In this document: piece after piece, positions 41,980 through 52,440 of the stretch
How the letters are laid out: the number at the start of each line of letters is the position of its first letter
Numbering within the stretch: the first letter of the stretch is position 1
Origin: Selaginella moellendorffii
Lineage: Eukaryota > Streptophyta > Lycopodiopsida > Selaginellales > Selaginellaceae
NCBI RefSeq assembly: GCF_000143415.4
Contig: NW_003314268.1
Span: 2,989,502-3,053,501, forward strand
Direction: 5' to 3'
Length of the DNA stretch: 64,000 nucleotides
Notes under the pieces: model-generated
Databases searched by the model: none
Told to the model about the DNA's origin: nothing
Seen by the model: the letters and a program-made list of their open reading frames with translations, nothing else
Program-made: the position numbers and the translations under genes

Positions 41980-42364
41980 TCACTTGGGATTCTTGAGCAC
42001 GATGATGACCGAGTCGCCGCGGAGGAACATCTTGCTGATGAACCGGTCCTTGTTCACGGGCTTGGCCTTCTTCTTCCCCTTGCCCGTCTTGGGCACCTCC
42101 GTCCACATCTCGCGGACGTTCTCCAGCACCATGTTGCAGTGGCGATCGAATGCCTTGACGCGCCCCAGCAGCTTCCTGTTGTTCCTACAGTTGATCAGCA
42201 CCTGGGAAAGAAACGAAGACAAGCTTAGCGCCGAGAGAGAGAGAGAGAGAGAGAGAGAATTTCACCATAGTGATTCTAACCTGGGTATTTTGCTTGACGC
42301 TCGAAGTGAGAACCGAGAGAGGCCCGATGTTAAACTCCTCCTCCTTCTTTGTGTCCTCCTCCAT
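41980..42364 (-). CDS. SMD2: Small nuclear ribonucleoprotein SmD2
   Basis: SmD2 is one of seven Sm proteins that form the ring on U1, U2, U4 and U5 snRNAs in the nucleus. Exons 42364-42281 and 42201-41980 give 306 nt, 101 residues, the usual size. Sm1 is seen as [20 protein letters not shown] (joined across the intron), then [20 protein letters not shown] and [13 protein letters not shown]. The basic loop [15 protein letters not shown] and Sm2 [18 protein letters not shown] complete it. The intron holds a GA microsatellite. A telo-box-like cluster (CCCTAACCCTAACGCTAAC) lies at 42,462-42,480, about 100 bp upstream of the start, as often found before plant RNP and translation genes. Confidence 0.97.
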
Positions 42365-42461
42365 CGCTCGCGCGCCACTGGAACACAGGCAAACACACAA
42401 AGCTGAGCTGCGCACAAGCAAGCGCTCGCTTACCTCATTCTTCCTTTCCCGCTCCCACGCG

Positions 42462-42480
42462 CCCTAACCCTAACGCTAAC
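42462..42480. promoter_or_regulatory. Telo-box cluster upstream of SmD2
   Basis: CCCTAACCCTAACGCTAAC, two to three telomere-like repeats, lies about 100 bp upstream of the SmD2 ATG. Telo-boxes are common promoter elements of plant genes for RNPs and ribosomal proteins; function here is inferred. Confidence 0.6.
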
Positions 42481-42485
42481 GCGAG

Positions 42486-42545
42486 TAGGATTCGAACCCC
42501 AGACCAGTACTCGAGAATGTGTGCTAGGATTCGAACCCTAGACCA
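42486..42545 (-). repeat. Two tandem tRNA T-arm/B-box-like sequences
   Basis: The plus strand has AGGATTCGAACCCCAGACCA at 42487 and AGGATTCGAACCCTAGACCA at 42526, 39 bp apart. On the minus strand each reads GGGTTCGAATCCT, a perfect Pol III B-box, and the second is flanked by CTAGG...CCTAG arms that pair as a T-stem. No matching acceptor or anticodon arm is found, so these are tRNA-derived fragments, possibly a SINE remnant. Confidence 0.55.
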
Positions 42546-42606
42546 CTTAGTAAGATTCCGAAAATATGTTGGTAGCGCGAAAACTTTAGTACAAACAAAC
42601 AGCCTC

Positions 42607-45600
42607 TCAAAACTTGAGCTCCTCTTCGTCTCCGGCGAGGCTGAATCCGTTGGCCGCGACAAAGTCCTCGAGCGACTTGGCCATGGACGCGCTGAATCCA
42701 AACAGCTCTTGCAGCCTTTGCTGCTTCTCCGCCGGAGGAGACGTCTTTACGTAGATGCAGTAGAGATCTTTCAGCTCGTCCTCCACTGCCCACGACAGCT
42801 TCTCTGATCTTACAAGCTTGTCGCACAGCAGAAGATTTGTAAGCTGAGACACCTGAAACAAGAACAAAACGTTGTCACGAATCTCACCAAGGAAACAGAA
42901 AAGAAGGGCTTTCGAGAGAACTTACCACTCCTGTCTCGTTCTTCTGCCTCAACAAGGCCACGGCTTGAATCAGCGAGCTCTTCAACCGTTGCTTGGTGAG
43001 ATCGTCCACCATGCTCCGGCACTTCGCGGGATCGAGCTCCAGCTCCGCGGGCACGGAAGTATAGAACTTGTCCTCGTCGAACTCTCCCTTTCCGGACGAA
43101 AGCTCCCTGTCCACCAGGCTCCTATACATCTTCTCTCGTTGCTCCTTGGATATCATGCTGTCGATCTTCACGCCCGCATCCCGCATTTCCTTGATTTCCT
43201 CCACTTTGAGCTCGCCGCTCCTCACAGCAGCATCGATGGCTCCCGACATCTTTGTCGTTGCAATGTTGTGCACGACTTTTTGGAACGAATCGGATGGGAG
43301 GCCGAGCTGCTTTTGGACTTCAACGAGCTGTTCCATCTTCTGCGGCAAGAGCTTGCCATCTGCAAGGATCACCTCGGCCTGCTGCTTGAAAGCCTGCTCT
43401 GCCAGCCCCTTGTGAACGGTGCCGATTTCCATCGGTGTGAGGCCAAGGATGATTCCCAGTTCACCAAGCCTTTCGAATTCGCTGCTGTCTCGTTGTACCA
43501 CGATCGAGGACCCAAACGGCATGTGAGTCGTTTCTCCGGTGAGGCAGTATATCAGGTAGAGCCGATATAGATCCGTTCGATCCCTGGCTGGAAGGTCGTC
43601 ACGCAGAGTTATCTCTTTCTGTGGCTCTTTTCCACTTGTCTCCCTGGTCTGGTCCGGTTTCGTCTTTCTGAGAGACTGTAGCATTTCCAGGCCATCGTCA
43701 ATGTAATCGACTTCCTCCACTTTTTTCTCTTCCACGAACTCAGCCTTGACGACGTTGGGATCCTGTTTTATATCGTCCACCAGCTCAGTGACCACAAGGT
43801 TGTTGAAGAGGATCATTTTCTTCAGCTCTCTTGCCGACTCGGTCCGGTTGTCTGCTGTTCTTGACCTCTTCACATACGTCATGAACATAGTACGAACCTG
43901 CATTCAGCCAATTCAGTAACAATCTAGAAATTAAAGATTCTGCGTGACAGTACCGCTTTGCTTGCGATATCCATAGCCGCTTTTTGGCTTAAACGAAGGC
44001 CTTTAATGGCTGCCCGAACAGTGGCTGTCGTCTCTGGATCGTAGCCATCAACTCCCGAAGCAATGGCAGTATTGACGACCTGAGAGAGGAATTTTTAGTA
44101 AGAAAAGTACACGAAGGGAAGTATGAATACCTTTGCAAAAATACGGCCACAGATGTCTGCATGGGCAGTCTCAACAGTTTCCTGAGGAATGCACAGAAGA
44201 ACACGCAGTCGCAGCAACGCTGAAATATCCTCGTCACTCAAACTACCGTCAGCCACGCATTGCTCAAGTTTTTGCCTGTATATTTCTGGAAATGAAACGA
44301 GAATTAAGTCAACAAGATGACTCCGATAGAAATTTACAAACCTTCGTGCACTTTGCTTGCCTTCGCAGGATCAAATTGAAGACTATTACAGAGATTCTGT
44401 AAGAAAGTTGCCTTGCTGGTTGCGGCATCAAGATCGCCGTCTGTAACTGCTAGTGATAGCCGTCGGCGATAGACTTTCGTTGTGATATCCAGCATGATAT
44501 CGTCGGCCTCGCGATTTCCAATGCCAAATGTGTTTTTCAGCTGAGCCAGCAAGGGCAGCTACAATAAAAATAAAACGTTATTGCTTAAGATGGGATCGTC
44601 TGTAACCGAGCGAGTCATACCTTCTCTTTGAGCAATTGACCATTTGATACTACAGCTTCACTCAAATATGTTCGATACAGCAGTTTAAGGTCATCCATTG
44701 CCCGATCGCTGTCATAGACACCTCCTGATCCATGAAAAGTGTAAGAAACAAAGAATAGTGTAGGCACTCAAACCTATGACCGATGCTGGGCCCACGCCTG
44801 GTACCAAGCTTGAAGAATCGGCATCCTTAGCAAGGGCGGACAGTAAATCATTGTATGCTAGCATGCTTTCTAGCTCCATCACCAATTTTTTCGTATCCCT
44901 GGAAACAGGTTATAAGTAACTTAGTCTGAATTTAGTCTGAACAGAGAATCATTAAAACTTACTTGATTCTGGTTCGAGCTTTCAAGACCTCCAAAGCTCG
45001 AGAAATGTATCCTTCAAGAAGCTTTTGAGTGTGCGACTTGAAAAGGGAACTCGTAATCTACTACAAACAGATCAGAACTATATTTCTTAGTGTACGCAAG
45101 TGTTACCTCGTCAGAGAGCTGGACTTTGAGCTGGATTCGCCGCAGTTCTTTCAGTTGGTCAATATTAACATCTATAGCAAGCGAAGTAATTAGAACAAAA
45201 ATATACAAGTTCTATATGAAGAATACTTGCCTGTCCCAATTGAGCTTAGCTTTGTCGCAAATAGCCTCTGAGCATTGTCTCGAACTGCTATCTCAACCTT
45301 TGTACACAACATGAGTCAGAGCAGTGTACACACAAAATCCAAAACGAACCTGAGAATCGGTAACTTTGAAAACCCGCTTCCAAGGTAGCAAAAACTTCGA
45401 GGCCTCGCCAAAAACAAGATTCGAAACGTATACAAGCTTTTGGAATGCCTGAAAATTAGACAGCGTCAGCATCGCAGGAAATATTCAAGCAGAAGAAATC
45501 TTACCCGAAGTTCTTCAACAGCAGTGTCTCTATCACCAGTTTCAAGTCGTTGCCTGACAATTCGCCTGCATATCTAGAGGCAAGAAAAGCTGAGACAACC

Positions 45601-46399
45601 GGCAACCGGAGACCCAAGCGATTTTACCTCAATGTGAACAGCAGCAGCATCCGGATCGTCTAATCCCAAAGCCTCCTTGAACTTCCGAATCGTCGCGGCC
45701 TCATCGCCTTTGAGATCCTCGTTGCCAGGAGGAATAACAGAGCTCACAAAACTATCGTACAGATTGCGAAGCTCGGTATTAAACTTCTCATTCGTTTTGT
45801 TGATCCCAAACCTGAGCGAGCAAAGAAGAATCGAAGTCATCAAGATGAAAGAGCGAAACGAAAAAAGCATACTTTTTGAGAATCCCCTCGATTTCTTCCC
45901 CTCGCAGAGACCTTGGATCGGGATGATTGACGAGTAGATTGTGCACCTGCGCTGCCGCTACATCGGGAGCCATGGAATTCACGACAAACGCTGTAGCTCC
46001 TCCAACAGCGCCCAGGGCGATTGCCCCGGCCAATGCAGCGTTGGGAGTGCCTTTGGCTTGGCTTCCCACTGCATAGCCAGCCATGAGAGCTCCAGCAACA
46101 ATCGCCGTGCACGTCACATACCTCGTCGGGGCAGGCATGCCTTCGAGCAGCTTCTTGGGCCCCGACAGCCGCTTCTCACTCCCGAAAACATTCGATTTCT
46201 CCGCGGCCGATGCCGAGGAGGAGGAGGAGGAGGAGGAGGAAGCAACAGACCCGGAGATTCTAGCTCGCAATATCCTCCTGCGAGAAGAAATGTGAGCCCT
46301 GTGCAGCTGCCGCGACGCGAAGAATCCACTATCGACGCTGCCGGGCGCTAATCTGGCGTGCCGGCGGCATCCGGCCGAGAGACACGGCGTCGGGAGCAT
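42607..46399 (-). CDS. TIC110: TIC110, inner-envelope chloroplast import protein
   Basis: TIC110 is a large inner-envelope protein with two N-terminal membrane helices and a stromal helical-repeat part that gathers chaperones for protein import into plastids. Fourteen exons can be traced on the minus strand, from the ATG at 46399 (MLPTPCLSAGCRRHARL) to the TGA at 42609-42607. Conserved pieces give ~950-1000 residues, normal for the family. A plastid transit peptide with a Ser run is followed by the hydrophobic pair (VTCTAIVAGALMAGYAVGSQ; ALAGAIALGAVGGATAFVVN). Stromal blocks include HPDPRSLRGEEIEGILKKYG, LKNTFGIGNREADDIMLDIT and RSGELKVEEIKEMRDAGVKI. The large penultimate exon spans ~43,899-42,927. 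The gene starts 109 bp from the divergent TPR-SET gene. Confidence 0.95.
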
Positions 46400-46508
46400 T
46401 GCTCTTGCCCTGATAAACCCTAATTCATCGAGAGTGAATATTCCAAGGGATTTAGGCCGCTTGTAATGAGGATATTCTTGAAAATTTAGGGCTCTTTGTT
46501 CGTTTCCC
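46400..46508. promoter_or_regulatory. 109 bp bidirectional promoter with telo-box
   Basis: Only 109 bp separate the TIC110 ATG (minus) from the SET-protein ATG (plus). AAACCCTAA, a plant telo-box, lies at ~46,415-46,423, and a second partial site (TTTAGGGCT) is near 46,486-46,494 in the opposite orientation. The two sites face the two genes, which fits a shared promoter. Confidence 0.6.
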
Positions 46509-48587
46509 ATGGACCAATCTCCAATGGACCGCGGTGTGAGAATGCTGGCATCTATCATGGAGAATCGGGCAATGACGCAGGGATGGAAGGATCGCATCCC
46601 TCGTCTGGATCGTCTCAAGATGCTGCCGCTCCGGGAAGTGATCAGGGAATTCAAGGATCGCTTTGAGCAGCAGCAGCAGCCCGGGAAAGATCGGGCGAAA
46701 TGCCGGAAGCTCAAGTGCTACGAGGGCTATGGCGTCGCAGGATTCCTTGGAGCCGATCCCGCGCGATCCGGGCACACTGTCGTCTCCGCGATCGAGGCCT
46801 GCGACGGCTGTGTCATCTTCATCGTGATCTTCAATGCCGTGACGTCGGATTCCAGCGCTGGCCAGGTTTGCTCCTTGTTTCCCAGGGATGTGGAGGTCGT
46901 GCTCAAAGAGCCGGTCCTCTCCACCGTGGAAGGATCGCATTTCCCGCTGCTCTTCGTCCAGTCGCCACTGTCGGTGGAGATCGTCGAGGCGAGGAAGAAT
47001 CTATTCTCCAGGAAGGAGGAAGCTCGAGAGATCAGGCTCAAAGGCAACGAGTTCTTCGCGGCTGGGAGCTACGTCCTTGCGAGGCTGTGCTACGATGCTT
47101 CCATCGCAAGGAGCTCCAAGAAGATCACCAGGAAGCGCGACGACGAGGAGTTTGTGCTCGCGTCGTCCAACCGGGCGGAAGTTTTTCTGCGGTGCCAGAG
47201 GTACGAGGAAGCCATAGCCGATTGCAACCAGGTCCTGGGCATCGATCCACGGCATCCCAAGTGCCTTTACAGGAAAGCAATGGCGCTCTCTGCGCTCCAG
47301 CAGCACCGGCAAGCTCTGGAACTGCTCAACAAGGCCTTGACTGAGGATCATTCTTCTTCTTCTTCGCCTTCCGGAAAGGTGGCGATCAAGTCCGCCATCT
47401 CTCGATGCTCCAAGCTGCTCAAGCAGTCCGAGAGTGGAGTCTACGATCTGGAAGAGTTTCTTCTCAGCTCCTGCCGCCAGGATCTAGCTCCCGAGTGTGC
47501 CGACTTCGTCGGACCTGTGGAGATTCGGATGACTGGAGACGGGCGTGGAAGGGGAGTGTTTGTGACTCGGCGAGTCGACTGCGGAGAGCTCCTCCTCGTC
47601 GCGAATCCCATCGTCTACGTCCCCAACCTGGACAGGAAGCTGAGCGAGGCGGAGCTGCAGGGAAACTTGGTGGTGGAGACCGTCCGGGTTGGAAACTCCA
47701 GCACCCGGGCTTTGAAGCAGATGGACGCGCTGGCGATTCATCACAACATGACCGGAGTTCCCAAGCTGGCGAACTTCGGTAGCAACAGCGAGCTCGATAC
47801 AAAGGAGCAGGCGAGCTCCATCTCTCCAGCCAGGGCGAGACAGATTATCAAGATGTCGTCGTTCGGGCCCAGGCTTGGTGGCGACGTTCCGAAGTTCGCC
47901 GGCATCTGGGGACTTCCAGGATTGATCAATCACTCGTGCCTGCCAAACGTCGCCTCGGACGTGTTTGGCCGAGCCATGATGATCCGAGCAGCCAGAGATC
48001 TCGAGGCTGGCGAGGAGATCGTTCTGTGCTATGTCGAGTGCCTGGCATCGTGGTGGGAGCACCGGAGGGACGAGTGTTTCATCGACTGGAGATTCACCTG
48101 CAAGTGCAAGCGGTGCGAACTGGAGAGCAGGCATCACGAGCAACTCAAGACGGTTTCGCTCCAGCAGGTGGACGTGATCGACAAGTCGCTGGAGCTCCTG
48201 GCGATGGCTGCGCAGGTCTCGCAGCTGGAACAGGTGCTGGACAAGCTCGACATCGCCGAGCTCGAGAAAGTGTGGATACGCGCCGGGGGAGCCGAGCTCT
48301 ACTGCAACTACGCGATCAACGAGCTGGGGTCCTTCCACGGCAACGTGTTCGTCGGGCACGTCCGGGTGATGGAGATGCTGCAGTTCACGGCCCCGGGATG
48401 GTTCAAGACGAGATTTCTCCTGGCTCGGCTGTTCTTGACGTGCCCCGAGCGAGACAAGGAGAGGGCGATGAAGATCCTGGTGAGAGGTATCACCGCGGCA
48501 TATGGGAAGCTCCAGGTGAAGACGCTGCTCCACATAGCCGAGGCGTTTGGGACGGACGAAGGGGTGAAGAGGATGATGGGAGTTTAG
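46509..48587 (+). CDS. TPR and SET domain protein (SDG35/TPR-SET type)
   Basis: One exon of 692 residues combining TPR repeats with a SET lysine-methyltransferase fold, like the plant TPR-SET proteins At1g33400 and At1g26760. TPRs lie at residues ~175-290 (RLKGNEFFAAGSYVLARLCY, ASSNRAEVFLRCQRYEEAIA, CLYRKAMALSALQQHRQALE). The split SET domain follows: GRGRGVFVTRRVDCGELLLV, then GLINHSCLPNVASDVFGRAM, GEEIVLCYVE, and a post-SET-like CKCKRCELES that supplies zinc-binding Cys. The cofactor-contacting NHSC and the catalytic-type Tyr of LCY are present, so activity is plausible. The C-terminus is helical and unassigned. The start is the first Met; a second in-frame Met is five codons later. Substrate unknown. 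Confidence 0.9.
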   Translation: MDQSPMDRGVRMLASIMENRAMTQGWKDRIPRLDRLKMLPLREVIREFKDRFEQQQQPGKDRAKCRKLKCYEGYGVAGFLGADPARSGHTVVSAIEACDGCVIFIVIFNAVTSDSSAGQVCSLFPRDVEVVLKEPVLSTVEGSHFPLLFVQSPLSVEIVEARKNLFSRKEEAREIRLKGNEFFAAGSYVLARLCYDASIARSSKKITRKRDDEEFVLASSNRAEVFLRCQRYEEAIADCNQVLGIDPRHPKCLYRKAMALSALQQHRQALELLNKALTEDHSSSSSPSGKVAIKSAISRCSKLLKQSESGVYDLEEFLLSSCRQDLAPECADFVGPVEIRMTGDGRGRGVFVTRRVDCGELLLVANPIVYVPNLDRKLSEAELQGNLVVETVRVGNSSTRALKQMDALAIHHNMTGVPKLANFGSNSELDTKEQASSISPARARQIIKMSSFGPRLGGDVPKFAGIWGLPGLINHSCLPNVASDVFGRAMMIRAARDLEAGEEIVLCYVECLASWWEHRRDECFIDWRFTCKCKRCELESRHHEQLKTVSLQQVDVIDKSLELLAMAAQVSQLEQVLDKLDIAELEKVWIRAGGAELYCNYAINELGSFHGNVFVGHVRVMEMLQFTAPGWFKTRFLLARLFLTCPERDKERAMKILVRGITAAYGKLQVKTLLHIAEAFGTDEGVKRMMGV

Positions 48588-48639
48588 ACGAAGGGGTTTA
48601 ACGCTAAAGGAGGCGGGGGTATAGGGTTTTGATGAGGTT

Positions 48640-50568
48640 ATGGCGCTTCTTCGTCGGCTGGTGAGGAGTGGTGGGTTCTTGGGCCTGACGAGGAACAGCA
48701 ACACCGAATGCGGCATTGGAGTCTCCTTGAGGTATGCGTCCTCGGATTCCAAGAAGCCAGGTGACAAGCAAAAGGCTCCCGGATCATCGAAGAAAGAGGA
48801 GAAAGCCGGATCAAAGAAGGAAGAGAAAGCAGCACCAGCAGTCGCAGCGAAGGCCAGTGTAGAAGATGCCACTGTCGGCTATGCGAAGAAAGCTCCCGGA
48901 TCGAAGCAGGAAGAGAAAGCAGCGTCGCCAACATCTGAAAGTGGCTCTGCCAAGAAAACTTCTGCGAAGGCTTCCAAGGATGCTGGGACCAAAGATGCTG
49001 GGAAACAAGCTCTAGAGGATGACAAAGTTCCTCAAACGGCTTCAGCAGCTAGCGAGGGGGATGTAGCTCCGCCAGCCCAGTCGACACCAGCTCCCAGCGA
49101 GAGTTTGGACGAGGTGGCGTATCCCAAGCGACGCACAATGCCGCTCCCGGAAGATAGGCCAGCTCCGGAGGTCGAGGAGGTCGAGGCCCAGGCAGCTCCA
49201 GCAGTGAGAAAAGCTCCACCAAGGAGACCTTATATGCCATCACAAATGGCCTACGACTACACGCTCCCTCTACCGAAGATCATCAAGGAGACGGCGACGA
49301 AGGAGAAGAAGGAACTTGTCAGCCTGGGAGAAGCCATTCGACTTGTCAAGGTACCGTGATGTTAAGTTTTAAGTTCATTCGGTCTGATCTTTCTTTCTTC
49401 GTTTTTTTCTTTTTCTTTAGAAATCCGCTCACTGCAGATTCGTCGAAACAGTGGAAGTACACATCCAGTTGGGAGTCGACCCGAAACGGTCTGATCAGGT
49501 CGGACGATTTTGTAGTGCATCGGAGTTCCTGTTATGACTGTATTGTTTTTCTCTTTTTTTGGCTGCAGATAGTCCGTGGTGCCGTGACGCTTCCCTACGG
49601 GAGTGGAAAGGTGAGACTTGGTGCATTTGTTTCCTCTTCAGCATCATGCGATTTATGTGAAGGTGGATCGTAGCGTAGGTTGTCAAAGTCGCTGTTTTTG
49701 CTGACGGGCTGGCGGCGGAAGAGGCATTAGCGGCTGGAGCGGACGTCGTTGGAACTGACGATCTGGTTGAGAAAGTTCTTGCCAGTAAGCGATCGTTTAG
49801 CTTTATTCCGCTTCTCTTTTTCGCTAAGGTCCCGGACTTACAGGTGGAGGAAAACTTGACTTCCACAAATGTATTGCCATCCCCTCCATAATGCCAAAGC
49901 TCGGAAAGGTAATCGTTTTCCTCATGCTATTCCTTACTACGAAGTGAACCACTCGTAGATTGCGCGTATACTGGGACCGCGAGGCATGATGCCAAATCCC
50001 AAGGTAGGGAGAAAAAGCTGAGCTTTTACTCTAACAAGAGCGTTGTTCGCTACTTCAGACGGGGACCGTGACTGTTATGGTAGCCGATGCGGTGAGGGCC
50101 GCAAAGCAGGGACGTGTCGACTTTCGAGCAGACAAAACCGCTATCATTCATGCCGGGCTCGGAAAGGTAGCGAGAAACTCTTTGTATTTTGCTCGACTCA
50201 TCCACTTGACACTTCAAACTCACAGGTCAATTTTCCGGACGAGCACCTGTTCCAAAACATCGCCGCGTTCTCGGCAGCAGTTCTTGGTGCGAAACCAGCA
50301 GGATTCAAGAAAAGTAAGCGTCGTATACTTTTTAATCCACAAACTCAACGGAATGCTGTGATGCAGGCTCCAGGTATACTGGTTTCTTTGACAAGTTCTA
50401 CCTCTCGTCCACGGTGAGTTCTCTAATTTTCTCAAGGGACAGCTTGACGATCTCGCTCGCTGGCTGCAAAATTTGCAGATGGGACCCGGCGTACCAGTGA
50501 CGATCCAATCGGTGGCAACAGCATCAGACAACTATATAAAATCGCAAGCCGCCGCAGAGGCAGCCTAG
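48640..50568 (+). CDS. Mitochondrial-type ribosomal protein uL1
   Basis: uL1 forms the L1 stalk of the large ribosomal subunit and helps release deacylated tRNA. Ten exons (48640-49350, 49421-49498, 49569-49610, 49679-49784, 49844-49908, 49959-50003, 50059-50166, 50226-50313, 50367-50413, 50479-50568) total 1380 nt, 459 residues. The N-terminus [19 protein letters not shown] to LRYASS looks like a mitochondrial presequence, and is followed by a ~170-residue Ala/Lys/Glu/Pro-rich low-complexity extension. The L1 core is clear: [98 protein letters not shown] and MGPGVPVTI. Plastid location is possible but the presequence argues for mitochondria. Its start is 52 bp after the SET-gene stop on the same strand. 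Confidence 0.94.
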
Positions 50569-50707
50569 CGAGTTCCTTTTCTTTGATTTCCTTTTTGTTT
50601 GATCCACTCGAGCACGCTACCGCAGCTGTCGCAAGTCGGATCATTTTGCTACTACATGCCATGCTTACACAAATTTCTAAAACCTTAAGCATGAACTCCA
50701 GATATTC

Positions 50708-51726
50708 TTACTCTTTCCTGAACACCTTCCTACGCTCGGTATGGTCTTTGAAGCGTATGAGCGTGTAGAGACCACCTCCAATCTGAGCTCCCACCACCGG
50801 TCCAACGAAATAGATCCACAATGCTCTGAAGTCTCTAGCCGCCACCGCCGGCCCAAGCGTTCGCACGGGGTTCATGGAAGCTCCAGAGACATAGCTGCAT
50901 TGCAAGTATATAAGCTCGCCATAGCCAACAAACACGCGCTTCTTACGTACCCCCCAAGCAAAATGTCCAAGTAGACAGCCAGGCCAACGGCGATTCCAGC
51001 CAACTCTCCAACCTGGTTGTAGCGTAAGAAACCATAGAAGCTTGCAAGCAACAGATATGTTCTTACTGCTCGTGTGTCAGTGGCGACGCTGGTGATGACA
51101 AACATGAGGACCGCCGTGAGAACAATCTCAAAGAGGAGCGACTGGAGCGTTGACCCGGCTGGAACAGTGACGCCGGTTGCCAGGTGATCGGGATTATACA
51201 TCCCTTTGAGGAGGAAAGCACAAGCCAGGGATCCAGCCAATTGCGCCACTATGTAGAGAGGCACCTTCAAAGAGCCACCATCTTTGATCATACCAAAGGA
51301 GAGACGAAAAGCTTGATTTTTACCTGGATCCATGAGAAATGCCTGAATGTGGCGAAGGCAAGAGTGACTGCCGGGTTGATGTGAGCGCCCGAGATGTGTC
51401 CCGTGGACATGATGACAATCGCCACTGCAATCGCGGATCCTCCCGCCAGGCCGTGAATTCCCAGCGCTCCATTCGTTTGCGTGTTGATAATGGCGCTCCC
51501 AGCTCCTCCGAGCAAGAGGACCACGCTGCCCAGGAACTCACACAGGAGCTATACCAATAAGAGATCGCTTAGATCCCCTCGAGCGACAAGATCAATGAAG
51601 CCTGTTCTTCTTGCTTACCTTCTTTGAGATTGTAAAGCTGGGACTGTATCCACTCACGGGCTCCAAACTTGTCCCCGCCTCTTCGTCGTTTTGGATCAGA
51701 GCGTAATCCGTCGATCCAGACCCCAT
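50708..51726 (-). CDS. Aquaporin, NIP-like (MIP family)
   Basis: This is a major intrinsic protein that passes water or small neutral solutes across a membrane. Five exons (51726-51619, 51548-51324, 51264-51067, 51012-50951, 50894-50708) give 780 nt, 259 residues. Six membrane segments are seen. The first pore motif is [14 protein letters not shown] (NPA) and the second [14 protein letters not shown] (NPV). The NPA/NPV pair, with [11 protein letters not shown] and [20 protein letters not shown], points to the nodulin-26-like (NIP) group. Members with NPV in loop E (NIP6-type) carry boric acid or other metalloids; that substrate is inference. The start is the Met before GSGSTDYAL; the frame stays open upstream with a further in-frame Met (MINWWS). 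The N-terminal tail is acidic and cytosolic. Confidence 0.92.
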
Positions 51727-51989
51727 GCTTGCGATGGATCGCTCAATTATACTCCACCAATTTATCATGGCCTTCCTTTTTTCTTTTAAATTTAGAAAAA
51801 GAAAAAGAGTATATACAGCTGGCCGTCTGCTAGCTAAAGGTGACCAAACTTTTTGGAACATGCAAGCATGTTATCAAATCCAAAACGAAGCTTCGGCCTC
51901 CATGCACAGTAAGAACAGAAATTATAATTATGTAAGGGATCTTGGCAAAGGTGTCCTTTTGATTAGTTTCTACAAATCGACCAATCTGA

Positions 51990-52440
51990 GCTTGACAATC
52001 TAGAGGTGGATTCGCTCACAATCTCTCGTCCATCACAACCTCTCAGAGTAGTCCCCATGCATGCTCCAAAATCATACCGATCGGGCATATGCACCAAATC
52101 TTTGCTACCAATCCCATCCAAAACCGACCTTGCAGGCGCTCTAACGAGAGCCATCACATCGAATGCATCCTATTTTATCCCAGAATGCAGCCACTGCGCT
52201 CGAGAGAAGCTAATCCATTGCGTTGACGATTGCCACGCCTCGAGCTCCAGCTCGCAGACACATTCTGCCCACTCTGCTGCGAGCATGATCGTCCCGGAGA
52301 AAACATTGGAATCCTCGCTCCCGTCAAGAACTTCCGGGCTAGAGCACCACATTTTCCATACATGTTGACGAGGAGGTTTTTCAAACTTCCCATTCTATAC
52401 TCCATGGAGTGGCTACGGATTCGTTTCCAGAGCACCCCAT
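51990..52440 (-). pseudogene. PPR gene relic
   Basis: The minus strand from ~52,400 reads LKNLLVNMYGKCGAL, a hallmark PPR repeat of plant PLS proteins. After a frame change it continues with VLDGSEDSNVFSGTIMLAA (usual form EDSNVFSWTIMLAAY). Further decayed text follows to ~52,000. Frame shifts, a lost Trp and the absence of further repeats show it is a fragment. The NIP gene lies on the same strand ~270 bp away. Confidence 0.7.

Noticed and set aside
47484-48872. 462-codon minus-strand frame opposite the SET gene
   Set aside because: Antisense shadow; the plus strand carries the conserved TPR and SET motifs.
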